Numbered from the stretch's first letter, positions 1-10,573 are shown. The stretch: 26,143 nucleotides of DNA from Zygnema cylindricum (GCA_037447655.1 JBBHKE010003326.1:126001-152143); one strand, 5' to 3'. The notes: generated from the sequence alone by a model not told the origin. Translations and numbers: made by a program.

Positions 1-842
1 CTAAGTCACAAGAGCGACCAAAACATCAATTTGTCCAAACATAAGTTAGTGTGGGTAAAGATAACATGGAAATGATACAACATACGGCATGGAACTGATA
101 CTAAAATATGATTGATGTCAAAGGATAGATATGCGAGGACAAATAGTAGTGTCCACGTGGATCTTAATCTCTTGAGTACCACACTCTATTAGAATTGACA
201 ACATCCACATTTGTTTTCCATTGTCCCTCATGATGGGCCACTTAATAGTGTTGTTGAAACTATTTCATGATTTTGGGTTAAAGAAGAGACTTACACGAAT
301 CAAAGTTATTAACACTAATAACGATCTGCAATGTACACAGTATATCATTAGTACTTTTTAGTTTCAAGGAATTATTATAGTAAGGTTTATATTAGTGTTA
401 TTGATTTCTAATTCGGTTCCAAATGAAGTGGCTTGTTTCGAACCGTTTAAAAAAAAAAAAAATGAAAACGATAAGAAAGATTAGTGTCATTAACACTATT
501 TTCATTTCGTGGGATAAAATTTAAGGGCGCCAATACACTGTTATTCACACTAATAACGATAATCAGTGTAGAGATCTTGTATAGTTTATAAGTTGGAAAA
601 AAAAAGTCTATCATTCTTTGTAGATATAAAAACCATAGATTTTTTCCACTTCTAATATACATAAGCTATTTACATCTAACTCTACCTTGCAAAAAAATAT
701 TTCTCCAAATCTCTTCCCACTGAGCAAAATTGCAAAATTTCTCCCAATTTATAACATACATAAAACTCCTATATACCTGAACTCCTAGATACATAAAACT
801 TCTAAAATATAAATCCACCTTGCCAAAAAAAAAAAAAAAGTC
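1..842. other. AT-rich intergenic DNA with TIR-element remnants
   Basis: No coding frame in this stretch resembles a known protein. It holds poly-A runs near 450 and 825 and several ends of a dispersed TIR family (see 334-570). A G-box core CACGTG lies near 155, but no gene is seen beside it. The part between 575 and 842 lies just 3' of the RAD4-like stop codon on the minus strand and could be its 3' UTR, but no clear polyadenylation signal decides this. Confidence 0.5.
334..570. mobile_element. Short TIR element remnant (TACAC/ATCGY family)
   Basis: The left end begins TACACAGTATATCATTAG. The right end, read in reverse complement, begins TACACTGATTATCGTTATTA. These ends resemble the better-preserved TIRs at 14827/15914 and 18359/18898. 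The inner right part, with a GGGCGC-AATA motif about 50 bp from the end, also matches the right end of the 18359-18898 copy. A further right-type end of the family sits at 313-338, immediately to the left. There is no coding capacity and no target duplication that I can see. The boundary calls are inferences from the family comparison. Confidence 0.4.
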
Positions 843-1394
843 TTAAATCTCTTCTACCTCCAATACAAAACCACAACCACATTTCTTTGTTCGAATTCCC
901 GTTTCTTCGTCAAACATTTGATCTTCTTCAGGATACGAATGTCGATGATCGGTTTCCTCTTGTTTCTCATGTCCTTTAACTTTAACATTTTTAACACCTC
1001 GTCCTTCACTCCTATTTGTACCTAAAGACAAAATTTCTTCCGTACTTTTTATCCCACAACCACTTTTAAGCCCACTACCACTTTTCGTCCGATCACCACT
1101 ACCACTCTCCAGTCCCCTTGACGACCCGGGATCTCCCTCTCTCTCTCCCCATAACTCTCTCCCTCTCTCACCTCCTTTACCATCATCAGTCGATTTACCA
1201 ACTATCCCTTGTGAAGTCCCATGTGAAGTTCCATGTCCTTCATATGTAGTTCCAGTTCCGTTATTTTGGTACGATTCCCGTAACCGTTGTCTCGTAGTTA
1301 CGGCTCTCAGTAAAAGACGCCACTTTCCGAGGGCACTTTCCTGGCGCTTTCTCAGAAGCTTCTCTTCTCGCACACGTTCTTCAGCAAGGTATGC
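843..1394 (-). CDS. RAD4/XPC-like DNA-repair protein, C-terminal exon only
   Basis: This is the last exon of a RAD4/XPC homologue, the damage-sensing factor of global-genome nucleotide excision repair, which acts in the nucleus with RAD23 and centrin. It encodes 183 residues. It opens with a charged helix (AYLAEERVREEKLLRKRQ), followed by KWRLLLRAVTTRQRLRESY. A low-complexity Gly/Ser/Thr/Lys linker fills the middle. It ends in a His/Cys-bearing tail containing HRHSYPEEDQMFDEETG and KKCGCGFVLEVEEI. The ordering of helix, RQRL segment and CGCGF tail is what I know from plant RAD4 C-termini. The exon starts right after a TTACAG acceptor (1395-1400 on the minus strand), and the frame is phase 0 there. 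The BHD domains that bind DNA would be encoded upstream and are not found in the window. Either a very long intron separates them or this is an orphan fragment. The linker is much more repetitive than the conserved ends. Confidence 0.72.
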   Translation of the reverse strand, partial: AYLAEERVREEKLLRKRQESALGKWRLLLRAVTTRQRLRESYQNNGTGTTYEGHGTSHGTSQGIVGKSTDDGKGGERGRELWGEREGDPGSSRGLESGSGDRTKSGSGLKSGCGIKSTEEILSLGTNRSEGRGVKNVKVKGHEKQEETDHRHSYPEEDQMFDEETGIRTKKCGCGFVLEVEEI

Positions 1395-1401
1395 CTGTAA
1401 T

Positions 1402-2068
1402 TTGTTAGGGTTTTAGGGTTTTAGGATTTTTAAAGTTTTGTAGAGGTTTTGTAGGGATTTTAAGGTTTTTAAGGCTTTTAAGGTTTTTTGGGTTTCTTTA
1501 GGGTTTTTGAGGATTTTAAACATCACTTTGTATGAGGGAAAAACCGAAGGAATTTGTTTTTTATTATTTTGTTTTTAATTTGATTTGAGGGTTTCCAAGG
1601 CTATTAGGGTTTTTGGGGAATTTAGGGTTTTAGGATTTTTAGGGTTTTCATGTTTTTTAGGGATTTTGGGGGTTTTAGGGGTTTTTTTGGGTTTTTAGCA
1701 TTTTTAGAGTTTTTAGGAATTTTAGGTCTTTTAGGGATTTAGGGGTCTTAGGGTTTTTAAGGTTTTTAAGGTTTTTATGGATTTTAGAGTTTTTATGGAT
1801 TATAGGGATTTTAGGGATTTTAGGGGTTTTTAGGGTTTTTAGGGATTTAAGGATTTTCAGGGATTTTAGGGACTTAGGGTTAATTGGGTTTTTAGGAATT
1901 TTAGGGCTTTTATGGATTTAAGGGATTTTAGGGATTTTAAGATTATTAGGGATTTCATGGATTTTAGGGCTTTTAGGGACTTAGGGTTTTGTAGGGGTTT
2001 TGTATGGATTTTAAGGAGGTTAGGGTTTTAAGGCTTCTAAGGCTTTTTGGGTTTTTCAGGGTTTATGA
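1402..2068 (-). repeat. Degenerate telomere-like (CCCTAAA) tract in RAD4 intron
   Basis: About 650 bp are dominated by variants of TTTAGGG, the plant telomere unit, read on the plus strand: TTTTAGGG, TTTTTAGGG, GATTTTAGGG and TTTTAAGG. Spacing varies and few units are exact. On the RAD4 sense strand it is C-rich (CCCTAAA-like) and sits immediately 5' of the exon acceptor, so it lies within the last intron if the gene is transcribed. The irregularity argues against a recent telomere fusion. It looks like an old interstitial telomeric repeat or a drifted minisatellite. Confidence 0.8.
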
Positions 2069-2164
2069 GAGAAAAAAAGATTTTTTTTTTTTTAAATACA
2101 GAAATTTGACTAAGAAACTATTAATGTGAATGCGGAAATTAGAATGGAGGTAGGAACAGTATGA

Positions 2165-2593
2165 TCGAATGAATGTCATCAACTCTAATAAAGATAAAGT
2201 GTACTTTCATATTCCACTTTGATGTTATAACTCTTTCATTTAAAGAGCTATATATATATGTATATATATACATATATAAACACACATATACAATATACAT
2301 TATTATGTAAAATAATATACACAATATCTTGCCACAATGCCCATTGCTAGAAGAGCTAAACACTGCAATTCGAGTGAGTAATTTTTTTGACCCAAAATCA
2401 TAAATTAGTGTTAGTAAAACTATGTACGTACTTGGACCACAATGAGCCACGTGGCAAACAATCCTCTAGAGTAGTCTATTCTAATAAGGTTCTAAGGCTA
2501 ATAATTCACTAACTCTACCAGAGATGGACGGTGTACACAGGCCACCGTTATTAGTGTAAGAAACTTTTTATTAGTGTTGATGACATTCATTCG
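2165..2593. repeat. Inverted-repeat flanked segment abutting the assembly gap
   Basis: The left arm (2165-2190) starts CGAATGAATGTCATCAAC. The same sequence in reverse complement ends at 2593, directly against the run of N. About 25 bases match with one difference, then the arms diverge. Between them lie an alternating AT-rich stretch (2250-2300), a GCCACGTGGC palindrome near 2446, and a TACAC-family terminus at 2534-2557. It may be a TIR element, or a repeat that caused the assembly break. Confidence 0.4.
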
Positions 2594-2603
2594 NNNNNNN
2601 NNN
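2594..2603. other. Assembly gap (10 N)
   Basis: Ten undetermined bases interrupt the BED-finger reading frame. Ten is a placeholder size, so the true distance and even the adjacency of the two sides are uncertain. Confidence 0.95.
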
Positions 2604-2822
2604 CTTGTCTGAATGCTTCCCACTATGTAAGACTTTAAAGTGACGCCAAACTTTAGAATTTACCCCTTTGGGAACGACCTTTCTCGCATCCCTAAACTGA
2701 TTTGCAATTTCTAATGAGTTTTCCATGTGTACGGTCTCCATATCTGGAAGTAGCTGGGTGTCATCATCCTCTAAACCTTCCATGCTACCTCCTATCCCCT
2801 GGGAATCCATGGAGAAAGCCAA
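2604..2822 (-). pseudogene. hAT-type transposase, N-terminal BED-finger fragment
   Basis: The frame begins MAFSMDSQGIGG, with a second ATG at codon 5 that could equally be the start. It reads through an acidic segment (EGLEDDDTQ) into KGVNSKVWRHFKVL. The W-x2-F pattern followed by SGK is the usual opening of a BED zinc finger in plant hAT transposases. The frame is lost at the gap before any of the zinc-binding Cys/His residues, and no DDE catalytic domain or hATC dimerisation domain is seen elsewhere. Upstream in sense come a GA microsatellite, about 350 bp of leader and then a TIR at 3283, which supports an element of its own rather than a host gene. The leader is shared with the non-coding copy at 5838. 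Alternative: a domesticated BED protein. The short visible length leaves this open. Confidence 0.5.
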
Positions 2823-2838
2823 AAGTTCTTCGCTGAAA

Positions 2839-2870
2839 CGAAGAGAGAGAGAGAGAGTGAGAGAGAGAGG
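2839..2870. repeat. GA microsatellite
   Basis: A near-uninterrupted GA run lies in the leader of the hAT-like transposase frame (CT on its sense strand). Confidence 0.85.
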
Positions 2871-3283
2871 TAATTTTTTTCGTCAGTTCAATCTTTTGAC
2901 AAATTTACTTTGTTATTTTCGTACGTCAAGTTTTGTCCGTACTAGTTATTTTCGTACGTCAAGTTCTGTCCGTACTAAGTAATGAATTCTATGCAGTACG
3001 GAATTAGTTATTTTTTTTCGGTTCCATTTTGCGGCGTTTACCGTGAAGTTACGGAGTAGAATTCACGTCGTACGTGGCGTCTTACGGTGCACAGATATTT
3101 TACTTTTCGGTAAAATTACATTTTATACAAAATTAAAAATTTAAAAAGTACGACATATCGCGATAATTATCGCGATATTTTATGTTGGTCTCGATACGAT
3201 ATATCGAGGACTCTGACCGATCGATATTCGATATATCGAATATCGAATTATCGCGATATGAAATTACCCGATACCCAACACTA

Positions 3284-5837
3284 GTAACAACGACACATGA
3301 TGTATGGTATACGGATCACGAGTTATACGATGAAACATGTGTTTGATGTTTAAACTAAAAATGAATGTCTGTTGAAACTTTCTTATATGAACCTTTCCGA
3401 CTTCACATGAAGTAAAATTATAGAGATTCGTAGATGTAAAAGGTTTATGAGCAATATCTAAATTATAAAACACATTAGTTTGGCCTATAAATCATTAACA
3501 CCTCGGCATATCAAATGGAAAATAACAACATGCATAAAAAAAAAAACAAAATTTGATTTTGTATGCAAAATAATATCGTTGTTTGTATTTTATAAATAAA
3601 AAATTACATTATACCTATTTGGGCATACTTTAAACCTATATAGGTCAAAAAATATGCGTTTTAAATCCACGAAATGGCGAAAGGTTTGTCGTAATATACC
3701 AAAGGTGATCAAAAACTTTTTAACATTTTTTAGCTTCTGAAATTGCCTTGTACGAGTATATGTTGAGGAGTAACCTTTTGATTGTTTATGTGGGAACATG
3801 CATAACTATGTATAACTAATGAACTCAAATACACTTGGAAACTAACAATGTGATGGCTTATACGAGGAGTTGTGTAGCCACGTACAAGTACTCTAACAAA
3901 ACCTTTGAAGTACGTATATCTCAAAACGTTTACATCTCCATGTTTTTAGGGAAGTTAAACATTCCCTCGTTAAAAGACCTCTAGACCGATTTCATCGTAC
4001 TTGAAAGCATTTTAAGATTTTGATGTTTGCATGTACCATTGGCTAAAGGTAAAAGAAAACTAAAATGATTCATAAATTATAAATTATTGGTGTAAGTAAA
4101 CTCATTACACGTGGATAAACGTAAGAGAAATGTGTGCAATATGGATTCGAAAAGTCGCGATTACAGTCATGAGACTTAAGATCACCATCAAAATGAAACA
4201 TTTAAAAACCATTGATTACCTTCAATCGTAGATATAACTATTCTTCTTAGAATTGGGAAAACATCTTTCACGCTATTTCACGCTTGTTGCGGAAGGTCTA
4301 TACACATAAACAATCCATCGTTTTGGTACTGAAATGAAGAATGGGCTAAATAACTGATTGGGGAAAGATGGGTGCATGAACAAGTTGTAAGGCCATAAAC
4401 TTTCATCAAATAAAATTAAGTTATGGTTTTAAAATGTGGACAATCCGCAAGTTCCCTCGTTTTTGAATGAGTCTTAAAGACGAGTACGAATTAAACCATA
4501 GATTTGAAACCAACTACCCAAACTATTGGATATTAGGAGTCACATCAAAATAAAGATTTCAGTATTAATTTAATGTGCAAAATCACACAATTTTGTCTTT
4601 TAAAACAAAACCATATATTTATAGTTGTCCCGTTGCTTTCTCAAAAGCATCCTACAACTGAAGCATCAATCAATCAAGGCGATCCAACAAGTGTTTTAAA
4701 ATGCTCAAAAAACAATTCGTTGTTTCATGAACATTTGCAAAGGTCTTTAATATTCACACTTTTGTTAATATTTTTTTTTCCACCGCATCTCCAATATTTT
4801 GATCCTCACAGTCCACTATTATATTGAACGGTGCGATTAAGGAAGACAATGTTCCCAAAGTTTGAGTGGTATCCAACAAACGTAGAAAATAATACCATAT
4901 GAGTCCTCGTGTCAAACATATTACTCCACACGTGAAGAAAACAATGTCTCAAACAATTGTATGTGTGTGACTCATCTCATCACGGTGGTAGGAGTGAAAC
5001 ACGTGGATGTTGTCCAACTCAAGAAGGCAGTAAAAGATAGAAGGTAAAAGAATTGGGCTGAAGCGTTAAGCAAAGGATGATGAGGGAGGCCAAGCCAAAA
5101 ACAAAGAATTGTAGATCAAGTGTGGTACGTCAGTGTGCCTTGAAAATGAGGGTGGAAGTCACAATTGTTGTGACATATTATAACACTAAACCGAGGCAGC
5201 AAATAAGAGAGCACCGCCGCAAATTGGAAAGTAGTACGAGATGTGCAATAGAATGGTGCACCCTTATAATTATGTTTACAGAGCGTTAAGACAAGAGAGG
5301 ACGAAGACAACATCTTGGCAAAGGTAATTGTGTGAAAAGATTGAGTGTTGTCCACAATTTTGTCATAAAAGATTAAGTGCTCCGTTTAGGTGGCTTTAAA
5401 ACAAACGAGAGGTAACTAGGTATATCGTCTAAATGGTGCATGAAATGTTGAGCCCTTTCGGACAATATCACACAAAGAGATATTCAGAATAATGTTTTAA
5501 AACTAGTTGCGAGACCTAACCATGCTTCTCAATGGCATAGGTGGGAATCTTGTTCTTGTTGTAATTACCTAGAAGCCACTTGGTTCAATATTACACTAGC
5601 ACGCATATGCATTAAAATCAAAGATATTGGGACAACGTATCATGCAATTGTCTACACAAAACTCGGAAAAAGTACGTCAAATTATTTATAAAAACTAGTG
5701 TACGAGTAACGTAGACCAATAGTTGTTCCACACATATGTAAAGAGGTTTGCCAGAAAGTGTCATCGTGTTAGAGTAACCAATTGGAAAACTAATTGCTCA
5801 TGTGTTAAGAAAGCGATAATCTAACCGTTGGAAGCAG
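3284..5837. other. 2.5 kb AT-rich stretch without recognisable genes
   Basis: Six-frame reading gives only short frames of under 85 codons without known motifs or spliceable continuity. CACGTGGA motifs occur near 4120 and 4998 without an adjacent gene. Composition is uniform and AT-rich, typical of decayed transposon DNA, but I could not assign it to a family. Confidence 0.5.
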
Positions 5838-6677
5838 TAGTGTTGGGTATCGGGTAATTTCATATCGCTATAATTTCGATATTCGATATATTGAATATCG
5901 AGCGAACAAAGTCCTCGATATATCGTACCGAGACCAACATAAATTATCGCGATATACTGTATTTTATAAATTTAATATTTTATATTATTATGTTGTTTTA
6001 GCGATAAAGATAAATTTGCTGATACGCGACGTACGACACGATTCTCGTTCCGTGACTTAAAGGCAACGCCGCAAAATGTAACCGACAAATAAGTACTAAT
6101 ACTGTAATTCATATAGTTAGGGTAACCTTCCATCAGGCGAAAAGTGGGGTTGTTTACTGTAGAAAGTACCGTTCCGTACTAGGCCGTACTGTTTTTTTTT
6201 TTTCATAAGATGTTTACTAAAAATTCGTTGAGATTCTCCAGACTTCTTGGAGAGAACTACCACCGTCCGATTTTCAATTTTCGACGCAAACGCTTCTTGT
6301 TTCCAGTACGTAGCTATTCTCCTCCAACTGTCCTCGGGAGGAGAGTTTGTGATTACTGGACGCGTGTTTTGGTCCACTTGTAAAGTCAGAGTCGATCCAT
6401 GACAGACGTGAAGTAATAAACTTACATGTGGCAATTGGAGTGAACCGTGTGACATAAAAGCCATCCTGTTCGACGACAAAAAAATCTTGGTTGTATGGTC
6501 GACGAAAAAAAAAACTTGGTTGTAAGACATCCTGTGACGTCTCCTTCATAAATGTGCGATACAGCGATTCATTTTATGTTGGTCTCGGTACGATATATCG
6601 AGGACTCTGACCGATCGATATTCGATATATCGAATATCGAAATATCGCGATATAAAATTACTCGATACCCAACACTA
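5838..6677. mobile_element. Non-autonomous hAT-like element with ~105-bp TIRs
   Basis: The left end reads TAGTGTTGGGTATCGGGTAA and the right end, in reverse complement, TAGTGTTGGGTATCGAGTAA. Similarity continues for roughly 105 bp per arm, through ATATCG-rich sequence to a shared GAGACCAACATAAA motif. The first 280 bp also match the leader of the coding copy ending at 3283, including a CGCCGCAAAATG block. The interior from about 6120 is replaced by an unrelated repeat. The flanking octamers (GGAAGCAG and TTTTTAAC) do not match, so the two ends may come from different insertions or the duplication may have decayed. No coding capacity. Confidence 0.6.
6120..6550. repeat. Repeat inserted within the hAT-like element
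   Basis: It starts GGGTAACCTTCCATCAGG and continues into AAAAGTGGGGTTGTTTACTG. That block is nearly the same as the start of the repeat at 16768. Both copies then carry a T-run, a GGAGAG-type imperfect inverted repeat (near 6240 and 6325) and further TTTACT-like motifs. It lies where the interior of the surrounding hAT-like element should be, so it is probably a later insertion or a captured internal segment. The right boundary is approximate. Confidence 0.4.
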
Positions 6678-7340
6678 TTTTTAACCATCATTACGTTATT
6701 TCGTCAGTCAAAGTTGTTCGACGGATTGACCGTCAAATCTGAACTCAAAGGTAAGTAACTTGTACTATACTGTACTTCAAATGTACAATTTCTGACAACT
6801 ACCTACGCGCGCAAAAATTGTATATGCGATTAGCGATTTCCAAATTTTATTAATACTGATAGCGTGTAAATTGTATATGCGATTAGCGATTTCCAAATAT
6901 TATTAATATTGATAGCGATACACGGTGTACCATACACATGGAGATTCACCATTTCTTTTAACTCACGCTGTTTTTTTTTGTGTAAAAAAACATACATTAA
7001 CGTCAATTTTGGCATTTAAACGCGAATCTGCGTGTAGAATTTGTAGCTTGTACGTTGAAATGGCATCAACACTATTTAACGTGCCAACGTGCTACATTCA
7101 CAACATTTGCCGGTTGCCGTATTTTTGAGGTTTGTAAATCGTACGAAACTTACATATTACATAGAAATTCAACATTGTTTTAGGTTTTTTTGAACGTTAC
7201 AAAAAAAAAAAGGTACAGTACGATAATATCGAAATTGGGACTACAAGTCATCATGTAGAGTAACGCGTGATTCATTGTGAAGCCGTTTATTTGAAATTTT
7301 CATTTTTCTATAAAATTTAAAATAACAACACCAATATAGG
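6678..7340. other. AT-rich spacer, no gene seen
   Basis: No supported coding region. It includes a 53-bp tandem duplication (6815-6920) and poly-A/T runs near 6970 and 7200. A TACAC-family right end lies at 6908-6929. Confidence 0.45.
6815..6920. repeat. 53-bp tandem duplication
   Basis: AAATTGTATATGCGATTAGCG begins at 6815 and again at 6868, giving two adjacent copies with few differences. The second copy runs into a GATAGCGATACACGGTGTA terminus resembling the TACAC family ends, so this may be a duplicated element end. Confidence 0.75.
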
Positions 7341-7949
7341 AGAGGCCGGATTCATATGGATAGGAGAGGGAGGGGGAAAGGGACACTGCCTGTTTAGGAG
7401 AGATGAAGAGGGAGAGAGGAAGAGAGAGATAGGCTTGGGATTTAGGGGAGAGAGAGAGGAAGAGGTAGGGAGAGGACAATGTTTGAGTGGGAGAGGGATA
7501 GGGAGAGTACTGATTAGGGGAAAGGAAGAGGGAGAGGAAGAGAGAAAGAAGAGGACAAATTTAGGGGAGAATGAGAGGGAGAATACCGATTTAGAGGACG
7601 GAGAGAGGTAGAGGGAGAGGGAGAGGGAGATGGAGAATGTCGATTTAAAGAAACAAGAGAGGGATAAGGAGAGCGAGAGCGTCGATGTAGGAGAGAGGGA
7701 GAGGGAGAGGATAGGGAGAAGGAAAAGGAGAGGACAAATTTAGGTGCATGGAAGAGGGAGAGGGAGATGAAAAGGGAGAGGTTACAATTTTGGGAGAGAG
7801 GAAGGGAAGGGGAGAGAGGGGAGAGTGTGAGAGAGAGCGGGAGGGAGGGTGCCAATTTAGAGGAAAGGGGGACGGAGAGGGAGAGGGAAAGGGGGACGGA
7901 GAGGGAGAGGGAAAAGGAAAGGGAAAGGAGAAGGAGAGGGAGAGGCAAA
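7341..7949. repeat. Purine-strand minisatellite (GGGAGA-rich)
   Basis: The plus strand is almost pure A/G for about 600 bp, built of GGGAGAGG and GAGAGA blocks. Short pyrimidine-bearing spacers such as CCGATTTAG, CAAATTTAGG and CCAATTTAG interrupt it roughly every 30-65 bp. The spacer recurrence suggests a degenerate minisatellite rather than plain microsatellite slippage. Open frames here (Ser/Leu/Pro or Arg/Glu/Gly repeats) are by-products of the composition. Confidence 0.8.
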
Positions 7950-9500
7950 TCTCCAATAAACATTCTATTTTTTTAAATCAAAAATATAACACAAAATGAT
8001 ACGAAAACATATAACATCCATTAAACAACCCAACTATTTTGATAATGGAAGTCCACTTTGAGACCATGGTAACACGTTTTACTGAATATAGAATAATGGG
8101 CTCTCACAAAGTCAAATGATAAACAGACGGGCACAAATAAACCGAAACAAATCAGACCTAACTCACATCTTCTTCCCTTTCAAACCTTTCCCTTTACCTC
8201 TCCAAGCCCATTCTCTATTTTTTTTTTCTTATTAATATCGCTCTCTCGCCAACTTCTTGTACTTGTATCCAAAATCAACCATTAGATTTTCGTAATGTCT
8301 CACCATTCATATCCTATACAACCTTGTCTTTCGTCGCCTTTATTTTGATACAAAATCCTCTAGCGATATTGCCATGTGGACAAGAGCGCAAGCGACATCC
8401 ACCATAAATGGCAGCTGGAAAGTGAACAACCAACAACTCTAATTAGCGTTTGTAGTCTCTATAAAATGTCGATGCAGTCAATAACTATATCACCAACCAT
8501 TATTATCGTAAAAAAAATATTAGTGTTACAGGTTATATCATGCCTAATTCCCCGAGAATCTTTACAAATTGAACGTTGGAGCAGTCTCAACAAAATGTTG
8601 AAAAGAAATAGTTAATAGTTCACTTATCTATTTTAGTAAGACTCTAGGGAGAGAGAGGACCAGAGAAAAACATGGCAGCCTCCTTGGTTAGAAGGTGGCA
8701 GACTAGAATAGGGGACACTTTACCAAAAAGTTGGATTTGACCGGATATGGTCGTAGGTCCTTCCTACACCAAATATAGCATGTCGCTCTATCCGTTAAGC
8801 CGTTTTATAATCGATACATGTGTTGGGCTTTGTAAACATATAAATATTTACGCAACGGCTAATTCATTAAACAAAACAAATTGATGAAAAGGCGTATGTG
8901 AAACAAACCGTGTAAACATATTTGATCGGACGGTCGTCTTTGCTGCCGCCACGCCAGAATGAACTTTTGGCGGCTTTTGGAGATAGTGTCACGCGATGCC
9001 ACGTGGCGCCACATTATTAGACACCGGAGAAGATGGGAGGAGGAACCATGGATCCCGATCTGACAAGGGTCTCCTTAAAATCCATGTCGTACAATGGCCG
9101 TACAAGAAGTAAATCGGCCACTGTACCTTCTTGTACTGTATAGTGTTTCTATTGGTCTAGGGTTTAGTATTAGGTAGCTGTGAGTAGGCAGAGTAGGACT
9201 TAGTGAAATTTAGCCAGCTCTCCCGAGAGTGCTTGTAACTATAAAGGTTATCTTTAACCAGCCATAACTTACTGCTTAGGGCAACAAATTCAGTGATTGT
9301 TTTTTTCTTTCAGCTCAGGAGAGTCGGGCCCTCACAATGGTGAGGGTGGTCATAATATTTATATGCATGGGAGGCACTTATTCAGTAGGAAAGTGGAAAG
9401 GGCAAATTTTTATCCTAGAGGATTTACATAGGCTGCATGTTTTGTGGGCCAATGGAGGCCAAATAGTTTCACAAACAAAAAAACAACAGTACAAATTGGT
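7950..9500. other. Intergenic DNA, no gene seen
   Basis: No frame with recognisable motifs. A perfect GCCACGTGGC palindrome lies at about 8999-9008, followed by a 36-codon frame from 9032 that I do not consider a gene. An isolated pyrimidine-rich stretch occurs near 8170-8250. Confidence 0.45.
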
Positions 9501-9529
9501 AAAATAAGGGATGGATTCAAGTTAATTAT

Positions 9530-9960
9530 GGCGTGGATCGCTATTAGATTAAAATTTTCCTAATGTGGAATCAAATAGTGTTGTTAAGCTTTTTTTGGTT
9601 TCATGAATCGAAGCCACCGTTAGTCAAACAATACTAAAGATCCATAAGGCTAATTTTCCTACGTATAGGGCCCCTATACTTTTTGTTCACACGATCGATG
9701 TTTGACCATGTGAGAACAAATTCTTGTTGTTTACCTTATTCTATATTTCTTACACCAATTATAAAGGTGCTTTCTCATGTCGATGCCACTGACGTTTCAC
9801 TATGAACATCGTTTTTATATACTTTTGTACAAAAACTGAGCAGTCGATTTATCGACTAGCATTTTTGTACAATATAATAACTTAATATATCTTGAATTAG
9901 TGTGATTGACTGTAATTAAATAAATGTATTAGCTTGTAGGAAAAAAAAGTATTAATATTC
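9530..9960. repeat. Degenerate relative of the TACAC/ATCGC element
   Basis: A GGCGTGGATCGCTATTAG terminus-like motif is found at 9530-9546. The interior shares the order of motifs seen in the 18359-18898 copy: TTTGACCATGTGA, then CATGTCGATGCCACT, then ACTTTTGTAC, then a GTGATT-AATTAAAT segment. Similarity is partial and the right boundary is not clear. Confidence 0.35.
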
Positions 9961-10573
9961 TACGTGACGTTCAAAGATCGTGTTTTATTTTTGGTAATAA
10001 GAAACGTTAAGGGGAGAAGAAACGTGATTGCAATCGGTCATGTCCTCGAAGATATCGATGATGTAATGCTCTTCACTCTTGCGTAAAATACGTGCAATCT
10101 TGTTCTATCGAACATAATGCTACCACCTAACTCGTATATGACATCGAAATATCACTCCTTGACTACGATCGGAAACGAGAAGACTCGAAAAAGAAGTTTG
10201 TAAGCTGAATGCACGAAAAAAACTTCGACGAGCTTTCTTGCCGAAACGAAACGAAACAAAAATATCTCTATGAAACTCTACTTGTGTTGAAAAGAAACAT
10301 ACAATAGAATGGAAGTTGAATGCATCTGATGCGAACAATATGAAAGTTTACAAACCAAAGTAATACACACACACAACAATGGTGTTCCTCCAAAAGCATT
10401 CAATATATTAAGCAAAATGCAAATACAACTCCTTTTCTTCCTTCCTTTTATTTTTGACCTTTCTACGTCTCTTTAACAAGCTACGCCTCCAAAAGATAAT
10501 ACTACCACGAAGTCTCAACTAATATATATAGGTACACGACTAGAAACGCGTAGGAATCAACGTGGTGAAATGA

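Larger units (their letters stand above)
2604..3283 (-). mobile_element. 5' end of a coding hAT-like element (TAGTGTTGGGTATCG TIR)
   Basis: On the minus strand the element starts at 3283 with TAGTGTTGGGTATCGGGTAA. A dense run of CGATAT/ATATCG palindromes follows to about 3140. The leader contains CGCCGCAAAATG, shared with the copy at 5838-6677. Near 2920-2985 a motif of about 30 bp (CGTACGTCAAGTT and GTCCGTACTA) is repeated twice. The transposase start lies at 2822. The other end is not recovered because of the N gap. The flank at 3284-3291 has no matching duplication in the window. Confidence 0.6.

Noticed and set aside
1402-2068. True chromosome end (telomere)
   Set aside because: Units are irregular and mutated, and ordinary sequence continues on both sides. 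It is an interstitial, degenerate tract at most.
5838-6677. 8-bp target duplication for the long-TIR hAT element
   Set aside because: The flanks GGAAGCAG and TTTTTAAC do not match, so I do not claim a single clean insertion.
7514-7963. 149-codon minus-strand frame of Ser/Leu/Pro repeats, and matching Glu/Arg/Gly frames on the plus strand
   Set aside because: They are translations of a purine-strand minisatellite, open in several frames on both strands.
9032-9142. Small frame starting MGGGTMDPD near a GCCACGTGGC palindrome
   Set aside because: Only about 36 codons, no family, no splice sites in frame. The G-box palindrome alone is not enough.
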